This document shows, piece after piece, positions 18,854 to 28,055 of a stretch of 64,000 bases of DNA (the first letter of the stretch is position 1; every line of letters begins with the position of its first letter). A model generated the notes under the pieces. It saw only the letters and a list, made by a program, of their open reading frames with translations, did no database searches and was not told the DNA's origin. Origin of the DNA: Pedobacter sp. BMA (lineage in GTDB: Bacteria; Bacteroidota; Bacteroidia; Sphingobacteriales; Sphingobacteriaceae); assembly GCF_001027745.1 (NCBI RefSeq), contig NZ_LECU01000006.1, positions 682,001-746,000 of the forward strand, in the 5' to 3' direction. A program made the position numbers and the translations under genes.

Positions 18854-20341
18854 ATGTCTGTATATAAGAAGTTTATTGGTCAAACCATGGTATATGGGAT
18901 CAGTACCATTGCCTCAAGGTTGCTCAATTTTATATTAACCCCAATCTTCACCAGAAGCTATGGCGCAAGTGCATTAGGGGTGTTTACTAAGATGTATGCC
19001 TATGCGTCAATGATTAACGCCATACTTGCTTTTGGAATGGAAACTACCTTTTTCAGGTATCTGAATAAACATGAAGATAAAAAGCAGCAGGTTTACAATA
19101 ACTCCTTTCTGATCGTTGCTTTCATTTCTACCCTGTTTCTCCTTACCGGACTGGTTTTTACGGAAAGCATTACCAAGTGGCTTTTAAATAATAACATGTC
19201 GCATTATCAGGACCAAAAAAGGTATGTTCAATATTTTTTATGGTTATTGTTTTCAGATGCAATTTGTGTAATCCCTTTCGCCAGGATAAGAGCAGATGGA
19301 AAACCTTTCAGGTATAGCATCATTAAGTTTGTCAATATCCTGAGTTATGTTTTACTGAGTTTGTTTTTTATCTATGGAATTCCATTCATTATCTCCCATC
19401 ATCTTCCCGGGACATCTTTTTTTCAATCCTGGTTCCGTGATAAATGGGTGGGTTATGTTTTCATTGCCAATCTGATTGCCAGTGGTTTTACCTTTCTGTT
19501 GCTTGTACCCGAGTTTCTGAAAGTTCAGTTCAAATTTGACGGTGATTTATTTAAGAAAATGCTATCGTATAGCTGGCCGGTGTTGGTGGCTAATCTTTCG
19601 TTTATCATTAATGAAAATTTAGATAAAATTCTTCTGGATAGGTTTACAACTGAAGCGCAGGTAGGTATCTATGGCGCAGTGTGTAAACTGGCTATCTTTT
19701 TGAGTATCTTCAATATGGCTTTCAGACTAGGTGCAGAGCCATTCTTTTTCAGTTACGCTAAGAATGAAAATGCTAAGGTTACCTATGCCAAAATTCTCGA
19801 ATATTTTGTAATTGCACTTTCCATATTATTTGTTGCACTTACCGCAAATATTGAAATACTAAAATATTTTATCAGTCGCGATGCAAAACACCTGGCTGAG
19901 TATTGGGTAGGCCTGCCGGCAGTGCCTTATCTGCTTGTTGGCTATGTTTGTTTAGGAATCTACATGAATCTGTCCATCTGGTACAGGCTTTCAGATCAAA
20001 CCAGGTTTGGGTTATATATTTCTTTAGTGGGTGCCGTAATCACAGTTGTTTTCAATGTTTTGCTTATTCCAAAGTTTAGTTATATGGGCTCTGCCTGGGT
20101 ATCAATGGCTACCTATGGCACCATGATGATCATCTCTTATATTCTTGGGCAGAAATATTATCCGATTCCATATAACCTTAAAAAAATCCTCACTTACCTG
20201 ATCATATCTATTGTGTTGGTGTTTTCATCATTTTTCATTTTCAACAGAAATATTTATATTGGAAATGCCATGCTGATTGCCTTTGTTGCCGGGGCAGCAT
20301 ATTTTGAACGGAATGATCTTGTAAAAATATTGAAGCGCTAA
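18854..20341 (+). CDS. Polysaccharide flippase (Wzx / MurJ-like, MATE superfamily)
   Basis: 495 residues and roughly 12-14 hydrophobic helices spread over the whole length, with the typical start MVYGISTIASRLLNFILTPIF. This start matches the oligosaccharide-flippase group that moves lipid-linked saccharides to the outer leaflet. No glycosyltransferase cluster surrounds it. It sits instead in a conserved-looking run of cell-wall genes, so an O-antigen or capsule role is not indicated. The substrate is unknown. Confidence 0.9.
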   Translation: MSVYKKFIGQTMVYGISTIASRLLNFILTPIFTRSYGASALGVFTKMYAYASMINAILAFGMETTFFRYLNKHEDKKQQVYNNSFLIVAFISTLFLLTGLVFTESITKWLLNNNMSHYQDQKRYVQYFLWLLFSDAICVIPFARIRADGKPFRYSIIKFVNILSYVLLSLFFIYGIPFIISHHLPGTSFFQSWFRDKWVGYVFIANLIASGFTFLLLVPEFLKVQFKFDGDLFKKMLSYSWPVLVANLSFIINENLDKILLDRFTTEAQVGIYGAVCKLAIFLSIFNMAFRLGAEPFFFSYAKNENAKVTYAKILEYFVIALSILFVALTANIEILKYFISRDAKHLAEYWVGLPAVPYLLVGYVCLGIYMNLSIWYRLSDQTRFGLYISLVGAVITVVFNVLLIPKFSYMGSAWVSMATYGTMMIISYILGQKYYPIPYNLKKILTYLIISIVLVFSSFFIFNRNIYIGNAMLIAFVAGAAYFERNDLVKILKR

Positions 20342-20361
20342 TGTTTGTTTAAATTAATAAC

Positions 20362-22053
20362 ATGAAGAAGTATATTTTTCTTGCAGTATTAAGTTTCGGT
20401 GGAAAAGCTTTCGCTCAAATGCCTGTTGTATCTAATGCAGATAGAGACAGCAACATGGTAAAGCAGCTTTTTTTCGCCGGGCTGCGTGAGAAAATGTCTG
20501 AAAACTACAGCAACGCCACCACAAACTTCAATAAGTTAGTTGGCATTGATCCTAAAAATCATGCGGCGTATTTCGAACTGGCCAATGCCAATCTCCGGAT
20601 GGAAAAGTTAACGGAAGCGGAGATCAATATTAAAAAAGCCATAAGCTTAAATACTAACAATCAATGGTATTATCGTTTGCTGGTGGAGATATACAAGCGT
20701 AACAACAACATGCCTGCGTTGGTAGAAGCTTTCAATCAGCTCATCCGCATTAACCCGGAAAACGATGCCTATTATTTCGATAAGGCAAATGCGCTGTTCC
20801 TCTCCAATAAAGCAGAGGATGCCAAAGCGGTGTACAATCAAATTGAAAGTAAGTTCGGCCAGTCCAGGGAATTGCAGCTTGCTCAGAGAAGACTACAGGG
20901 GAATGGGAGTGCCAGCGAAAGCGACATTGTAAAGTTGCTTGAAGGAAATCAGGCCGATGTTAAAAACTATTTATATGCTGCAGGGCTGCTTTTACAAAAG
21001 GATAACCTTCAGGAAGCATCAAAAGTTCTTCTGAAGGCCCGGCAGCTTGAGCCCGGAAATTACGAAATCAACCTGGCACTCGCTGATATTTACAGGAAAC
21101 AAAAAAATGATGACGCGGCTTTTGCTTCCTTAAAACTCGCATTTGAAAGCAATGAAATGCCCTTAGTTGATAAAATTAAGATCATTGCGGCATTGTTTCC
21201 AAATTTGAATCAACCCGTTGTTGCAACAAATGTAACAGCATTAAGCAAACTAGTGGCCGAGAAAAACCCATCCGATGCCAAAGCACTTGCCTTATTCGGA
21301 GATGTACTTTATCAGCAGAATAAACTGAAAGATGCCCTACAACAATATCAGGCAGCTTTAAAACTAAACGATCAGGTTTACGCTGTCTGGGAGCAGATCA
21401 TCAACATTCAAACCTTACTGGGGCACTACGAAGATGCAGTAAAGATCTCGGATGAGGCCCTTACCTTATATCCCAATCAGGCAAGCTTATACTATTTCGC
21501 AGCATATGCTTTGTTCAAAACCGGCAAACCGCCTCTGGCTTTGAGTAATTTAAAAACGGCGCTTCAACTGGATGTTGACAACAAAAGCTTACAGGCGCAG
21601 GTTTATGCCCTTCAGGGAGATATCTATATCAACCAGAATAATTTCTCTCAGGCTAAGATGGCTTTTGAAAAGGCAATAGAAATTGAACCCGATAATTATC
21701 TCATCATGAACAATTATGCTTACTACCTGGCATTGAGGAATGATGACTTAGTGAAAGCTGAGAAATATGCCGGCACCGCTGCAAATGCCTTGTCTAATAA
21801 TTCGTCGGTTAACGATACTTACGCATTTATCCTTTTTAAACAGCAGAAATACGACCTTGCTCAAACCTGGATTGAGAAAGCGCTACAAAACAATAGCGCC
21901 AAAAACGGTGTTTATCTGGAGCATTACGGCGATATCCTGTACATGAAAGGTGAAAGAACTGCGGCGGTTGAACAATGGATAAAAGCAAAAGATGCCGGAA
22001 ACGCATCAGAAGTTTTAAATAAAAAGATTAATGAGAAGAAATACTATAAATAG
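20362..22053 (+). CDS. Exported tetratricopeptide-repeat protein
   Basis: 563 residues with a signal peptide (GGKAFAQ cleavage). TPR units fill the mature protein, for example AAYFELANANLRMEKLTEAE (about 59-78) and ASLYYFAAYALFKTGKPPLA (about 374-393), the latter ending in the TPR consensus proline-alanine pattern. TPRs form scaffold surfaces for protein partners. The last 23 bases overlap the start of the DUF4292 lipoprotein gene, so the two are translationally coupled and probably work together at the outer membrane. Confidence 0.92.
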   Translation: MKKYIFLAVLSFGGKAFAQMPVVSNADRDSNMVKQLFFAGLREKMSENYSNATTNFNKLVGIDPKNHAAYFELANANLRMEKLTEAEINIKKAISLNTNNQWYYRLLVEIYKRNNNMPALVEAFNQLIRINPENDAYYFDKANALFLSNKAEDAKAVYNQIESKFGQSRELQLAQRRLQGNGSASESDIVKLLEGNQADVKNYLYAAGLLLQKDNLQEASKVLLKARQLEPGNYEINLALADIYRKQKNDDAAFASLKLAFESNEMPLVDKIKIIAALFPNLNQPVVATNVTALSKLVAEKNPSDAKALALFGDVLYQQNKLKDALQQYQAALKLNDQVYAVWEQIINIQTLLGHYEDAVKISDEALTLYPNQASLYYFAAYALFKTGKPPLALSNLKTALQLDVDNKSLQAQVYALQGDIYINQNNFSQAKMAFEKAIEIEPDNYLIMNNYAYYLALRNDDLVKAEKYAGTAANALSNNSSVNDTYAFILFKQQKYDLAQTWIEKALQNNSAKNGVYLEHYGDILYMKGERTAAVEQWIKAKDAGNASEVLNKKINEKKYYK

Positions 22054-22825
22054 CGCATTGTTACTGGGGTCAATTGTTTTTGCAACAGCCTGTAAGCCAA
22101 AGAAAGAGATCGTTGCAGCACCACCTGCCGCGCCAACCGAAACCAAGGTTGATAATTCAAAAACTGAAGCCTTAACGCTCTTAAACAATAAACAACTGAA
22201 GTTCAATACGCTCTCCCTTAAAGCAAAGGCTACCCTCGATATAGCAGGTGATGCGAATGATGTGACCATGAACTTCCGCATAAAGGATAAAGAAGTGATC
22301 TGGGTGAGTATCACGGCGCTTGGAGGTGCATATGAACCCGCACGGGCTTTAATAACGCCTGATAGTATTAAAATTATGAATCGGGCTAAAAGCCAGTATC
22401 TCAGTAAGCCATTCAGCTACATCTATAACTTCACCAATAAGCAGGTGAATTTCAATACCCTGCAAGCCATTTTAACTGGAAACGCAGCAAACGAGTTTTT
22501 AACTGCACAGTCGACTGTTAAAAAGGAGAATAATGTCTGGTTAGTTTCCGGAACGAAGCAGAATTTGGATTACCGCTTACTCTTTAATACGCTTTTTAAA
22601 GTTGCAGAAACCAATCTGAACGATACTAAAAACGGGCAGGCACTTAAAGTAACTTACACGGATTATCAAAAGTTAAACGAATCACTTTTCCCGAGTGCCC
22701 TTCAAATTAATACCCTATCCGGAACAAAGAAGATCAATATCAGTTTGCAGTTTGTTAAGATTGATGGCAATGTTCCACTTGAATTTCCGTTTAAAGTTCC
22801 AAAGAGTTATACTTTAGTTAAATAA
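22031..22825 (+). CDS. DUF4292 lipoprotein (LolA/LolB-like fold)
   Basis: 264 residues. The leader ends in the lipobox TACKPKK, so Cys at about 21 is lipidated. A proline-rich linker (AAPPAAPTE) is followed by the beta-rich DUF4292 domain (FNTLSLKAKATLDIAG; VIWVSITALGG; ARALITPDSIKIMNR). That pattern is shared with LolA/LolB-type lipoprotein carriers. A lipoprotein-insertion role is inference from fold. It overlaps the TPR gene by 23 bases and is followed by the EnvC-like gene after a 256-base gap. Confidence 0.85.
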   Translation: MRRNTINSALLLGSIVFATACKPKKEIVAAPPAAPTETKVDNSKTEALTLLNNKQLKFNTLSLKAKATLDIAGDANDVTMNFRIKDKEVIWVSITALGGAYEPARALITPDSIKIMNRAKSQYLSKPFSYIYNFTNKQVNFNTLQAILTGNAANEFLTAQSTVKKENNVWLVSGTKQNLDYRLLFNTLFKVAETNLNDTKNGQALKVTYTDYQKLNESLFPSALQINTLSGTKKINISLQFVKIDGNVPLEFPFKVPKSYTLVK

Positions 22826-23068
22826 ACAACAATCTTTAATTTCAGCAAAGCGGGTTTGCTAATGTTTGCCCTATTAATTTATTACTGCCGCATTACTGGC
22901 GCGATAGCGGGCTAACCTATAGTTGCGTTTGATATACCGGCCTCATTAACTGGCAACCGGTGCAGAACCATGCCGCTGAGTCAATGAAGAATGTATGAAG
23001 ATGGCTGTAGATTATTCCGTTATCGCTTTAGTATCTCAGTTTTAATATTTTTTACTATAAAATTTTTA

Positions 23069-23076
23069 TACTTTTG
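23069..23076 (+). promoter_or_regulatory. -7 box (TACTTTTG) of the EnvC-like gene
   Basis: Perfect TAnnTTTG match ending 5 bases before the ATG at 23082, implying an almost leaderless mRNA. The 256-base gap before it (22826-23081) holds nothing else I can name. Confidence 0.45.
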
Positions 23077-23081
23077 GCTTA

Positions 23082-24389
23082 ATGAAGCTACACAAACTTG
23101 TATCTATACTGTTTTTAAGCGCATTTGCACTGTCTGTACATGCACAGCAATCCGAGTCTCAGTTAAGGAGAAAAAAGGAAGCTATACAGCGCGAAATTGA
23201 GCAGCTCCAAAAGAATTTAAGCAAGACTGCAAACGGTAAAAAACTCACCATACAGCAGATTAACGGCATCAATGCCCAGATTCGCTTACGTCAGGAAAAG
23301 ATCGGGACAATTAACTCCGAAATTAAAAACCTCGATAACCAAATCTCTCAGAACACAAATACCGTACATACATTACAAGGCCAGCTGGGCGATCTGAAAA
23401 AGGAATATGCGGCCATGATTCGTTTTGCTCAAAGAAACCGCAACGCTTACGATAAGATGATGTTTGTTTTTGCGGCCAAAGATTTTAATCAGGCTTATAA
23501 AAGAATTAAATACCTGCAGCAGTTTAGCCAGTACAGGAAAAAGCAGGCGGGTTATATAGAAACGACTCAAAAGGATCTGAATGGAAAGATACAGGTTTTA
23601 GATAAAACCCTGAGGGAGAAAAGCAACTTGCTTAAAGAGCAGGAGCGTGAAAGGGAAAAGCTTGGTAAAGACAAAAATGAGCAATCCGCTGTATTGGGGA
23701 AATTAAGCAAACAGGAAAAGCAGTTTCAACAGGATATAGCACAACGCAGGAAACAGCAAAAGCAGTTGGATGTGGCCATTGCTGCCGCCATCAGGCGTGC
23801 TGTTGAAGCAGCAAGGAAGAAAGCTGAAGAAGAAGCAAGGCTTGCTGCGGCAAGGGAAGCCGCCGCTGCCAAAGCAGCTGCTGATAAAGCCAGGGCCGAA
23901 AATAGGCCTGTGCCAACCGCGCCGGCAGCTGCTACTGCCAAATCCAAGACGAGTAGCGAAGCGCTAACGGCAACACCGGAGAACGCAAAGCTTTCAGCCG
24001 GTTTTGAAAATAACCGTGGCAGGCTGCCATGGCCTTGTGCATCCGGAACGATTACGGAACGTTTTGGTGTGCATATGGTTGATAAAGCCTCAATTAACAA
24101 TGAAGGGGTTTACATTACCATGGCTCAAGGGGGTGCGGTAAGGGCAGTTTTTGATGGTAAAGTGACTACGGTTTTCAACCAGTACGGCCGTTACATTGTA
24201 TTGATAAGTCACGGTGAATATTTTACTGTTTACGCCAACTTAAAGTCCGTTAGCGTAAGCGTTAATGATAAAGTAGAAACGAAACAAACCATTGGAGTGA
24301 TCGGAAATACAGGAGACGATGCGATCTTAAGTTTCCAGATCAGAAGGGTTTCCACCCCTTTAAATCCAGAGGCTTGGATCAGTAAATAA
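23082..24389 (+). CDS. Murein hydrolase activator, EnvC-like (coiled coil plus LytM/M23)
   Basis: 435 residues. Signal peptide ending SVHAQQ, then a long coiled coil at about 25-270, very rich in Lys, Gln and Glu and passing into an Ala/Lys tract. A LytM domain at about 310-435 follows (WPCASGTITERFGVH; GGAVRAVFDGKVT; YGRYIVLISHGEYFTVYANL). The canonical M23 zinc motifs HxH and GxxxD are degenerate here, as in EnvC, which activates amidases rather than cutting wall itself. It probably controls septal wall splitting. It precedes the Tat genes in the same direction. Confidence 0.92.
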   Translation: MKLHKLVSILFLSAFALSVHAQQSESQLRRKKEAIQREIEQLQKNLSKTANGKKLTIQQINGINAQIRLRQEKIGTINSEIKNLDNQISQNTNTVHTLQGQLGDLKKEYAAMIRFAQRNRNAYDKMMFVFAAKDFNQAYKRIKYLQQFSQYRKKQAGYIETTQKDLNGKIQVLDKTLREKSNLLKEQEREREKLGKDKNEQSAVLGKLSKQEKQFQQDIAQRRKQQKQLDVAIAAAIRRAVEAARKKAEEEARLAAAREAAAAKAAADKARAENRPVPTAPAAATAKSKTSSEALTATPENAKLSAGFENNRGRLPWPCASGTITERFGVHMVDKASINNEGVYITMAQGGAVRAVFDGKVTTVFNQYGRYIVLISHGEYFTVYANLKSVSVSVNDKVETKQTIGVIGNTGDDAILSFQIRRVSTPLNPEAWISK

Positions 24390-24411
24390 AAGAACACAGT
24401 TTTAAAATGTT

Positions 24412-24419
24412 TATATTTG
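24412..24419 (+). promoter_or_regulatory. -7 box (TATATTTG) of the first tatA gene
   Basis: Perfect TAnnTTTG match 17 bases before the ATG at 24437, after the EnvC-like stop. No clear -33 partner. Confidence 0.4.
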
Positions 24420-24436
24420 TATAAAATAGATTAGTG

Positions 24437-24778
24437 ATGTATCAAGGCACGTTATTAGAGTTTTTAAATATGGGTGGATCGGAGATCGTACTCATTTTAG
24501 TAGTTGTCCTTTTGTTATTCGGAGGTAAAAAATTGCCCGAACTGGCCCGCGGACTGGGAAAAGGGATCAGAGAATTCAAAGATGCATCTGATGGTGTGAA
24601 GAGAGAAATTCATAGAAATATAAACGCTATGGATATTGATAAGGAAGAAGCAGACAGAACAGGTGCAAATAACAATAATGAGCGTCATCATCCAACCGAT
24701 GAAACCCCGGTTGATGAAAAAGTTGCAGGTACCACTCCGGTGAATACTACAGCCGACGCTGAAAAAGAAAAAGTTTAA
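24437..24778 (+). CDS. tatA: Twin-arginine translocase subunit TatA, long form
   Basis: 113 residues from the ATG (an in-frame GTG directly precedes it). One membrane helix ([20 protein letters not shown]) is followed by the TatA hinge and amphipathic helix [14 protein letters not shown]. The extended acidic, Asn-rich tail is absent in the second copy. TatA subunits oligomerise to pass folded proteins carrying twin-arginine signals. A second tatA starts 11 bases downstream, and no tatC is in the window. Confidence 0.95.
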   Translation: MYQGTLLEFLNMGGSEIVLILVVVLLLFGGKKLPELARGLGKGIREFKDASDGVKREIHRNINAMDIDKEEADRTGANNNNERHHPTDETPVDEKVAGTTPVNTTADAEKEKV

Positions 24779-24789
24779 ATCAATAAGAT

Positions 24790-24990
24790 ATGTTAAATAC
24801 AACAATAGCAGCAATGCTTGGAACACCTGAAATCATCATTATCGCGGTAGTGGTATTGTTATTGTTTGGTGGTAAAAAAATTCCTGAACTGATGCGTGGC
24901 TTAGGCAAGGGTGTTAAAGAATTTAAAGACGGAAAAGATGGTCTTGATGGCGATCAGGTAGATCCGTCTAACCGTGATAAAACTGTTTAA
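24790..24990 (+). CDS. tatA: Twin-arginine translocase subunit TatA, short form
   Basis: 66 residues: membrane helix [20 protein letters not shown] followed by [18 protein letters not shown]. It shares the FGGKK hinge and the LGKG-FKD helix with the long copy but ends soon after. Two TatA-type proteins can divide roles like TatA and TatB, though neither shows clear TatB features. Gap to the preceding tatA is 11 bases, gap to gatA 17 bases. Confidence 0.95.
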   Translation: MLNTTIAAMLGTPEIIIIAVVVLLLFGGKKIPELMRGLGKGVKEFKDGKDGLDGDQVDPSNRDKTV

Positions 24991-25007
24991 TTTCATAGAT
25001 TTTAGTT

Positions 25008-26426
25008 TTGAAGAAATACAGCTCTCTAAAGGAGATTCAAACACTCATTTCGCAAAAGGCTTTAAACTTACCTGATTTACTGGCTTACTATTTTAAGCAG
25101 ATTGAAGATCATAAACACCTCAATGCATTCAACGAGGTGTTTTTTTATTCGGCAGAAGTTCAGGCAAAGGCGGTTCAGCAGAAGATAGAAAACGGTACCG
25201 CAGGTAAACTTGCCGGTATGGTGATCGGTATAAAAGATAATATCTGTTATAAAGATCACATTGTTACAGCCTCATCAAAAATGCTGGAAGGTTTTGTATC
25301 CCCTTATTCTTCTACTGTTGTGGAGCGTTTGCTGCAGGAAGATGCTGTAATTATCGGCCGCCTGAACTGCGATGAATTTGCAATGGGTGGCTCTAACGAG
25401 ACTTCGTACTTCGGACCTGCTAAAAACGCTGCAAATCCTGATCTGGTTCCCGGTGGCTCATCAGGAGGTTCGGCGGTTGCTGTGCAGGCAGATCTTTGCC
25501 TGGCAGCACTCGGGACTGATACCGGTGGTTCGGTTAGACAGCCGGCAGCATTCTGCGGGCAAATTGGCTTAAAACCAACTTATGGACGGATTTCCAGGTA
25601 CGGTGTAATTGCCTATGCATCTTCTTTTGATCAGGTAGGACCAATTGCTTCATCTGTAGATGATATTGCGGTAATTTTACAGGTTCTTGCCGGTGCAGAC
25701 GAATATGATTCGACTGTTTCAGCTTCAGAAGTGCCAGATTATTCTTCAATAATAAACGATACCAAAAGCCATAAGATTGCTGTCTTAAAAGAAACGATTG
25801 AAAGCGATGCGCTGGATCCTGAAATTAAATCGGCAATACTAAAATCAATAGATGATTTGAAATCAAAAGGCCATACTGTAGAGTATGTTTCATTTGATTT
25901 GCTTGATTATCTGGTTCCCGCATATTACATCTTAACTACAGCAGAGGCTTCCTCTAATCTTTCCCGTTACGATGGTGTTCATTACGGACACCGCAACACG
26001 GATGCTACTTCGCTCAACGAACTGTATAAACTATCCAGATCTGAAGGCTTTGGTGAAGAAGTGAAAAAACGTATTTTACTAGGCACCTTTGTTTTGAGTG
26101 CGGGTTACTATGATGCTTATTATCAGAAAGCCCAGCAGGTACGCAGGCTCATTCGCGAGAGGGTAGATGCGCTATTTAATCATTACGACCTTATTTTATC
26201 ACCGGTAGCCCCTACAGTTGCCTTTAAAATTGGCGATAATGTACAAGACGCACTCGTGATGTACATGGCTGATATCTTTACAGTGCTGCCATCCTTAACT
26301 GGTAACCCGGCGATTGCTTTGCCATTGGGCAATAATTCGGAAGGTTTACCGTTAAGTATTCAATTTACAGCCAAACATTTTGAGGAAGATAAGCTTCTGG
26401 CTTTTTCTCAGGCATTTTTAAAATAG
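25008..26426 (+). CDS. gatA: Glutamyl/aspartyl-tRNA amidotransferase subunit A
   Basis: 472 residues, family length. It has the amidase Ser-cisSer-Lys triad: Lys in VIGIKDNICYKD (about 72-83), then PGGSSGGSAVAVQADLCLAA (about 147-166) and GTDTGGSVRQPAAF with the nucleophile. GatA releases ammonia from glutamine for transamidation of misacylated Glu-tRNA-Gln or Asp-tRNA-Asn together with GatB and GatC, which are not in this window. The start is a TTG at 25008, because the next in-frame ATG would cut into the domain. It lies 17 bases after tatA. Confidence 0.95.
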   Translation: MKKYSSLKEIQTLISQKALNLPDLLAYYFKQIEDHKHLNAFNEVFFYSAEVQAKAVQQKIENGTAGKLAGMVIGIKDNICYKDHIVTASSKMLEGFVSPYSSTVVERLLQEDAVIIGRLNCDEFAMGGSNETSYFGPAKNAANPDLVPGGSSGGSAVAVQADLCLAALGTDTGGSVRQPAAFCGQIGLKPTYGRISRYGVIAYASSFDQVGPIASSVDDIAVILQVLAGADEYDSTVSASEVPDYSSIINDTKSHKIAVLKETIESDALDPEIKSAILKSIDDLKSKGHTVEYVSFDLLDYLVPAYYILTTAEASSNLSRYDGVHYGHRNTDATSLNELYKLSRSEGFGEEVKKRILLGTFVLSAGYYDAYYQKAQQVRRLIRERVDALFNHYDLILSPVAPTVAFKIGDNVQDALVMYMADIFTVLPSLTGNPAIALPLGNNSEGLPLSIQFTAKHFEEDKLLAFSQAFLK

Positions 26427-26526
26427 GCATTAGCTCCTTTCGAGCTATGTAACGCCTCGCCATGCTGGCTCAGCATCTTTTGATTCTAATTCGTTAGAGT
26501 GGCGAAGCTTATTAAACCAATAGCCC

Positions 26527-27927
26527 ATGATTAAAAAATTACTCATTACCTCTATTTGTGCCTTCTTTGGATTAATTTCCGCTTCTTCTGCGCAGCAGGT
26601 TTTAAAACTCGACAGTCTCCCAAAAGGACAAAACAATATTTTCATCAATACGGATACTACGGCGGTTCCATTGGTTAGTGAAAACCCGTTGATGATGAGC
26701 CAGAATTATATTTATAAACTCAGGCTTGATTCAATAAAGAAAACCGTTCCGCTTCCCTATAACGAATTTGTTCAGCAATATATCGACATCTACGCAAAGC
26801 GAAAAGATATGTTTGGTAAAATGATGGGCCTGTCAAACTATTACTTTCCAATTTTTGATAAAGCACTCAAGGATTTCAATATTCCACAGGAAATCAAATA
26901 CCTCACTATTGTAGAGTCGCAGATGAATCCTCATGCCATCTCCAGGGTGGGTGCGACAGGAATATGGCAGTTTATGTTTGGTACAGGCAAGGCCTATGGA
27001 TTAAAAATGGATAATTTTGTTGACGAACGTAAAGATCCGATTCAGGCCAGTTATGCCGCAGCTGCATATTTCAGAGATGCTTACGAAGAACTTGGCGATT
27101 GGCTATTGGCCATTGCGGCCTACAATTGCGGAAAAGGAAATGTTACCCGCGCCATGGCAAAAGCAGGTTCAAGCGATTTCTGGGAAATCAGGCAGTATCT
27201 GCCTAAAGAAACCCGGAATTACGTTCCCGCATTTATCGCAGCAGTTTACGTGATGAATTATTCAGGCCGGCACCAGATTTCAGCTCAGGCTTGTAACCTG
27301 TTTCTGAAAACCGATACCGTACAAACTTCACGATTCGTGTCTTTGTCGTCTCTTGCAAAAGTCCTCAATGTGGAGGAAGAAGCCATGTATGCATTAAATC
27401 CTTCCTATAAAAAACGAATCGTAAACGGAACGGAAGATGAGCCCAAAAGGATTGTGATGCCTAAGCTTCGTGATGCCGACTTTGCCGGTATTTATGATGT
27501 TCTTTACAATACTGAAGTGGATGTAGATATGAAAGTTGTGCAGGCAAATACCGACGACGTTCGTGATTTGCGCAAAAAGAAACTGTCGGTAACTCCTGTA
27601 AATGTCATTTATCATCGGGTTGCTTCCGGGCAAAACCTGACTTCCGTAGCCAATAAATATGGCGTAGAAGTACAGGATTTAAGGGTTTGGAATGGATTAA
27701 AAAGTAAAACGATTGTTCCTGGACAAAAACTGAAAGTGTTTGCCAAGTATTCAAAACCTTTGAAAGTCCCTGCAGCATTTTTAAGTTATAAGGTTAAAAC
27801 CGGTGATACACTATCGGGAATTGCCGAAAAATTTGAAGGGGCAACCGTTCAAAGTATCAGAAAGGACAACGGTTTAAGTAAAGCCGCTTTGCAGCCGGGA
27901 ATGGTTTTGAAAATTAGTAAAGGATAA
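26527..27927 (+). CDS. MltD-like lytic transglycosylase with two LysM domains
   Basis: 466 residues. Signal peptide (SASSAQQ). The SLT catalytic domain is at about 110-260 with the catalytic glutamate in IVESQMNPHAIS and the family motif GATGIWQFMFGTGKAYGL. LysM domains follow at about 360-405 (YHRVASGQNLTSVANKYGV) and about 420-465 (SYKVKTGDTLSGIAEKF). It cleaves peptidoglycan glycan strands to 1,6-anhydro ends, with the LysMs holding it on the wall. It closes the envelope gene run that began with acylphosphatase. Confidence 0.95.
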   Translation: MIKKLLITSICAFFGLISASSAQQVLKLDSLPKGQNNIFINTDTTAVPLVSENPLMMSQNYIYKLRLDSIKKTVPLPYNEFVQQYIDIYAKRKDMFGKMMGLSNYYFPIFDKALKDFNIPQEIKYLTIVESQMNPHAISRVGATGIWQFMFGTGKAYGLKMDNFVDERKDPIQASYAAAAYFRDAYEELGDWLLAIAAYNCGKGNVTRAMAKAGSSDFWEIRQYLPKETRNYVPAFIAAVYVMNYSGRHQISAQACNLFLKTDTVQTSRFVSLSSLAKVLNVEEEAMYALNPSYKKRIVNGTEDEPKRIVMPKLRDADFAGIYDVLYNTEVDVDMKVVQANTDDVRDLRKKKLSVTPVNVIYHRVASGQNLTSVANKYGVEVQDLRVWNGLKSKTIVPGQKLKVFAKYSKPLKVPAAFLSYKVKTGDTLSGIAEKFEGATVQSIRKDNGLSKAALQPGMVLKISKG

Positions 27928-28024
27928 AGTTACGCAAAACTGGATGCCCGTATCCTGCTAAAGCTGTGCTGCTTATTTAACTTTTTTGGGTGCCTTTTTA
28001 TTTTAAGCCTCATAAAAAGAATTG

Positions 28025-28032
28025 TACCTTTG
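28025..28032 (+). promoter_or_regulatory. -7 box (TACCTTTG) that fixes the maeB start
   Basis: Perfect TAnnTTTG match. Transcription would begin near 28040, downstream of an in-frame ATG at 27990 but upstream of the ATG at 28056. The latter is therefore the start used. Confidence 0.55.
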
Positions 28033-28055
28033 CCCCGTCACTAATAAGTTACTTA

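Noticed and set aside
23726..24100. 124-residue Ala-rich ORF on the minus strand
   Set aside because: It is the mirror of the Ala/Lys-rich coiled coil of the EnvC-like gene. Its composition comes from the low-complexity sense strand.
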